A DNA stretch of 64,000 bases from an uncultured Candidatus Melainabacteria bacterium. GTDB taxonomy: Bacteria > Cyanobacteriota > Vampirovibrionia > Gastranaerophilales > Gastranaerophilaceae. The DNA is taken from the NCBI GenBank assembly GCA_934754775.1, contig CAKVIM010000010.1, positions 1 through 64,000 on the forward strand, read 5' to 3'. Below the pieces are notes generated by a model, which saw only the letters and a program-made list of their open reading frames with translations, was not told the origin of the DNA and did not search any database. The number at the start of each line of letters is the position of its first letter. The first letter of the stretch is position 1. The position numbers and the translations under genes were made by a program. This document shows positions 61,352 through 64,000 of the stretch, one piece after another.

Positions 61352-62815
61352 CTACAAATCATTTCCACAATAAGATAAGTTGAAGCTCTTATTACACAAT
61401 GGGAAGTCTGAAACGCCATTATTTCTTACTGCCATTGCGAGCATATACCAGTTATTAAATGAAGGATCTTTCATTTTATATCTCAAAAGTTCTCCATTTG
61501 CACCGGTAACTGCGATATGAACAATCTCACCTCTCCAACCTTCTGTCATTGAAACAACAAAAGAGTTTGGTGTCAACTTAGTATTTGGTGTAACCTTAAG
61601 CGGTTCAGCTTTATATTCCTTAAGTTTTGCAAGTAATTTTTTAACAATCTGCATAGATTGTTTAACTTCCTTGTATCTCAACTTAAATCTTGAATGGACA
61701 TCCCCTGTAGCCTTGAAAGGTTTAACAACGTCAAGAGATGTGTACCACTTATCATTAAAGTCAAATCTTGTATCAATATCCACGCCTGAAGAACGAGCAG
61801 CCATACCAACTGCACCTAGAGCCTTTGCGGTTTCTTTGCTTACAACACCGGTTCTTTCCATTCTGGAAATACAAGATGGTGTTCTTAGCATAATCTTAGT
61901 TGTTCTATCAACAGTTTTAGCGACCTTATCAAGCATTTCAACAATCTTATCTGACATCTTTTCATCAATATCAAAGTTTACACCGCCGACATTAATCAAA
62001 CCTCTGCCAAAACGGCTTCCTGAGATTTCTAACATTGTATTGATAACCAAAGTTCTTGTAATACCAAATATTGACGCACCCATCAAGTATGCCATATCTC
62101 CGCCAATAGCACCCATATCACCTATGTGAATAGCCATTCTTTCCATTTCTAAAGCGATACGACGAATGATTTGAGCCTTATTAGAAACAGTTGAGTCTGA
62201 CAAAGCTTCCATTGCTTGAGAGTATGTCATATTATAACCGATTACTGAATCACCACAAACAGATTCAGCCAATCTGTTATTATATCCTTTACCCTTCAAG
62301 AACAATTCTTCCACGCCTCTGTGTTGGTATCCGAGCATAATTTCTAAGTCGTAAACCTTCTCACCCTGGCACATAAATCTAAAATGCCCCGGTTCAATAA
62401 CCCCTGCGTGAATAGGTCCAACCGCAACCTGGTGGATATCTTCACCTTCCATTTCAAAGAACGGATACTTGTCTTGATTTACACGAACCGGCTTTAACCA
62501 AGGGTGATGCAACGGTTCAATTCCGAATTCTTCATAAAATTCTCTTTCAAAAATATGAAAAGCAGGAATTGTTTGTGTAAATGATTCGTAAGACTTCATT
62601 TCAGGAGTGAACAAAGTTGATGTCACATAAAGTTTACCAACCTTATCGTCAGCCATAACAACATACAATCTTACATTTGCGAATTCTTGTTTTCCAAAGA
62701 ACCCTACAACTCTCATTTTCATCTTCTCGACATCAGACTTGATTTCGTCTATAGAAATGGTCGGAATATCCAATGCGTAAATTTTCTTATTATTTTCAGT
62801 TATTATCCAATTCAT
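61352..62815 (-). CDS. Fused NuoC/NuoD-type large subunit of a group 4 hydrogenase-like (Ehr-like) complex
   Basis: The 487-residue protein fuses a NuoC-like domain (about 1-115; HIFEREFYEEFGIEP) to a NuoD/HycE-type large subunit (about 125-487; LGYQHRGVEELF). In true [NiFe] hydrogenases two CxxC motifs bind nickel. Here the first reads CGDS (187-190), with only one Cys, and the C-terminal end reads PLCNKSFNLSYCGND, with Cys474 and Cys483 in non-standard spacing. It is thus either an energy-converting hydrogenase-related (Ehr) subunit or a diverged enzyme. It acts at the inner membrane with its neighbours. Confidence 0.85.
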   Translation of the reverse strand: MNWIITENNKKIYALDIPTISIDEIKSDVEKMKMRVVGFFGKQEFANVRLYVVMADDKVGKLYVTSTLFTPEMKSYESFTQTIPAFHIFEREFYEEFGIEPLHHPWLKPVRVNQDKYPFFEMEGEDIHQVAVGPIHAGVIEPGHFRFMCQGEKVYDLEIMLGYQHRGVEELFLKGKGYNNRLAESVCGDSVIGYNMTYSQAMEALSDSTVSNKAQIIRRIALEMERMAIHIGDMGAIGGDMAYLMGASIFGITRTLVINTMLEISGSRFGRGLINVGGVNFDIDEKMSDKIVEMLDKVAKTVDRTTKIMLRTPSCISRMERTGVVSKETAKALGAVGMAARSSGVDIDTRFDFNDKWYTSLDVVKPFKATGDVHSRFKLRYKEVKQSMQIVKKLLAKLKEYKAEPLKVTPNTKLTPNSFVVSMTEGWRGEIVHIAVTGANGELLRYKMKDPSFNNWYMLAMAVRNNGVSDFPLCNKSFNLSYCGNDL

Positions 62816-62827
62816 AATTATTCCTTC

Positions 62828-64000
62828 CTAAAAACCTGCTACTGCAGCCAATAACATTTGACTAAGCCCCTGCGGCATATAAATACCGATAATAAATGCT
62901 ATAAGAAGCATAGCTATTTGAGGGAAATACATGTTCCAAGCCAATTTTTTCGGAGCAATTTCTTCACCTGATTTTGCAGAGAATGTCATCTTGATAACAG
63001 CCTTTGCCAATCCGTAAATTACAATCGTTAAAAGTAGCAAGAACAATGCACATATTATAAAATGTCCTCTTAAAAACATTGATTTTACAATCAAAAATTC
63101 ACTTATAAACAAAACTGATGGCGGGAATGCTGCAATACCCAAGAAAGATATTACCCACAACCAACCTGTCTTTTTATCAGTTTTCAAAAGGCCTGTTACT
63201 GATTTAATCTTCTTTGTTCCATAGATTTCCAAAATATTACCGGAAGTTAAGAAGAAAGAAGCCTTAATCAAAGAGTGACCAATCAAGTGAATCATAGCAG
63301 CCAACATACCGATACCGCCCAACGCCGTACCAATTGCAAGAATACCCATATTCTCAATTGATGAATAAGCAAGCATTCTCTTGTAATTATTGATATGATA
63401 AACAAATACTGCTGTGATAAACAAAGATATCAAGCCCATTGTCATTAGCATTATTCTTGCATAATCAGAGCAACCCGCCAAAACAAGAATTCTGAATACA
63501 TTCAAAATCATCAAGAAAGCTGAATTCAAAAGTGTTGCAGATAAAAGTGCTGAAATCGGTGACGGAGCTTCTGCGTGAGCATCAGGTAACCAGAAGTGAA
63601 CAGGTGCAAGACCCATTTTTGTACCGATACCAAATAATATAAATACAAATGACAACTTTAACCAGAATTGGTTAAACAAAGGTGCATTATGATATAAATC
63701 GTTATAGAACAATGTGTTCAAATTGCCGGTTGCAATTGTCAAAAGAATAATACCAACAAACGCTAAAGCAATACCGATAGAACAAATAAATACATACTTC
63801 CAAGCAGCTTCAATTGAATGTTTTGTCTTGTGGAAATAAATCAAATAAGCACTTGCCAAAGTAGTACCTTCAATGAATACCCAAGTGATACCCAAGTTTT
63901 CACTCAACACAGCACCTGTCATTGAGAAAACAAAGAACAACACCATATAGGTATAATGTCTGATTTTTCTTACCTGTTCTTCAACATCCTTGTGGTAACC
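62828..64000 (-). CDS. Antiporter-like membrane subunit (HyfF/NuoN type), partial
   Basis: The frame is open to the right edge, so the N-terminus lies outside. The visible part (about 390 residues) has at least ten membrane helices and the Mrp/NuoL-N signatures GTKMGLAPVHFWLPDAHAEAPSPISALLS with the conserved Lys-Pro-His-Trp and RMLAYSSIENMGI. SSIENMG is closer to hydrogenase-4 subunit F than to NuoN. It probably moves protons or sodium coupled to the redox part. It is 12 bp from the large-subunit gene. Confidence 0.85.
   Translation of the reverse strand, partial: GYHKDVEEQVRKIRHYTYMVLFFVFSMTGAVLSENLGITWVFIEGTTLASAYLIYFHKTKHSIEAAWKYVFICSIGIALAFVGIILLTIATGNLNTLFYNDLYHNAPLFNQFWLKLSFVFILFGIGTKMGLAPVHFWLPDAHAEAPSPISALLSATLLNSAFLMILNVFRILVLAGCSDYARIMLMTMGLISLFITAVFVYHINNYKRMLAYSSIENMGILAIGTALGGIGMLAAMIHLIGHSLIKASFFLTSGNILEIYGTKKIKSVTGLLKTDKKTGWLWVISFLGIAAFPPSVLFISEFLIVKSMFLRGHFIICALFLLLLTIVIYGLAKAVIKMTFSAKSGEEIAPKKLAWNMYFPQIAMLLIAFIIGIYMPQGLSQMLLAAVAGF

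Overview
The window looks like a chromosome segment of a gut-type, anaerobic, flagellated, diderm member of the non-photosynthetic cyanobacterial sister lineage (Vampirovibrionia/Melainabacteria, most likely Gastranaerophilales). This is inference from four things: the low GC content; a response regulator at 12074-12859 whose receiver closely resembles cyanobacterial RpaB; outer-membrane machinery (an LptD-like protein, a TpsB-type transporter, an autotransporter-like barrel); and flagellin plus a sigma-28 factor together with rubrerythrin and a group 4 hydrogenase-like membrane complex.

Layout. 1-9257 is a surface-glycan region: an adenylation enzyme and an AcpS-type phosphopantetheinyl transferase (divergent), a DUF1796-like protein, rfbC-rfbB-rfbA, a sigma-28 factor, a GT2-like enzyme, wecE and a GT-B-like enzyme. 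rfbA, rfbB and wecE together would make dTDP-4-amino-4,6-dideoxygalactose; no rfbD is visible. 9261-12859 has a flavoprotein, tRNA-Thr, a repeat-rich gap, a TPR protein, tRNA-His and the RpaB-like regulator. 12966-25100 is mixed housekeeping (prmC, Na/Pi transporter, pheS, M48 peptidase, sdaAB/sdaAA, lspA, rluD, panD, glutaredoxin) with several exported proteins of unknown function. 25097-31000 holds flagellin with a clear sigma-28 promoter, a hairpin-dense non-coding repeat region, rubrerythrin and a large Asn-rich autotransporter-like protein. 31139-33836 is a punA-rqcP-yjbQ-bioD-rsmD operon. 33808-39066 is a division/wall operon (murC, murB, ddl, ftsQ, hemW). 39138-41758 holds an alpha-oxoamine synthase, hinT and speE.

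41812-44395 is an accessory block of five small proteins that start alike and carry a short Phe-containing motif near the N-terminus; none has a recognised function. 44399-50152 is a minus-strand operon (nrtR-like, secG, tcdA, a 37-residue membrane peptide, an M23 peptidase, lptD-like, class II aldolase). 50233-57063 carries smc-scpA-scpB followed by a TPR-metzincin protein. 57163-60352 has a TpsB transporter, a TTG-started small protein and a second copy of the GT2-like enzyme. 60445-64000 is the distal end of a membrane-bound hydrogenase-like operon whose large subunit lacks the full set of nickel-binding cysteines.

Recurring non-coding structure is the other theme: two terminator-like hairpins that also bury the ribosome-binding site of the next gene, a diverged inverted repeat with apparently compensatory hairpins, octamer and 53-bp tandem repeats, nested palindromic repeats, and one possible structured 5' leader. 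All assignments come from reading sequence and protein motifs; no database search was run.
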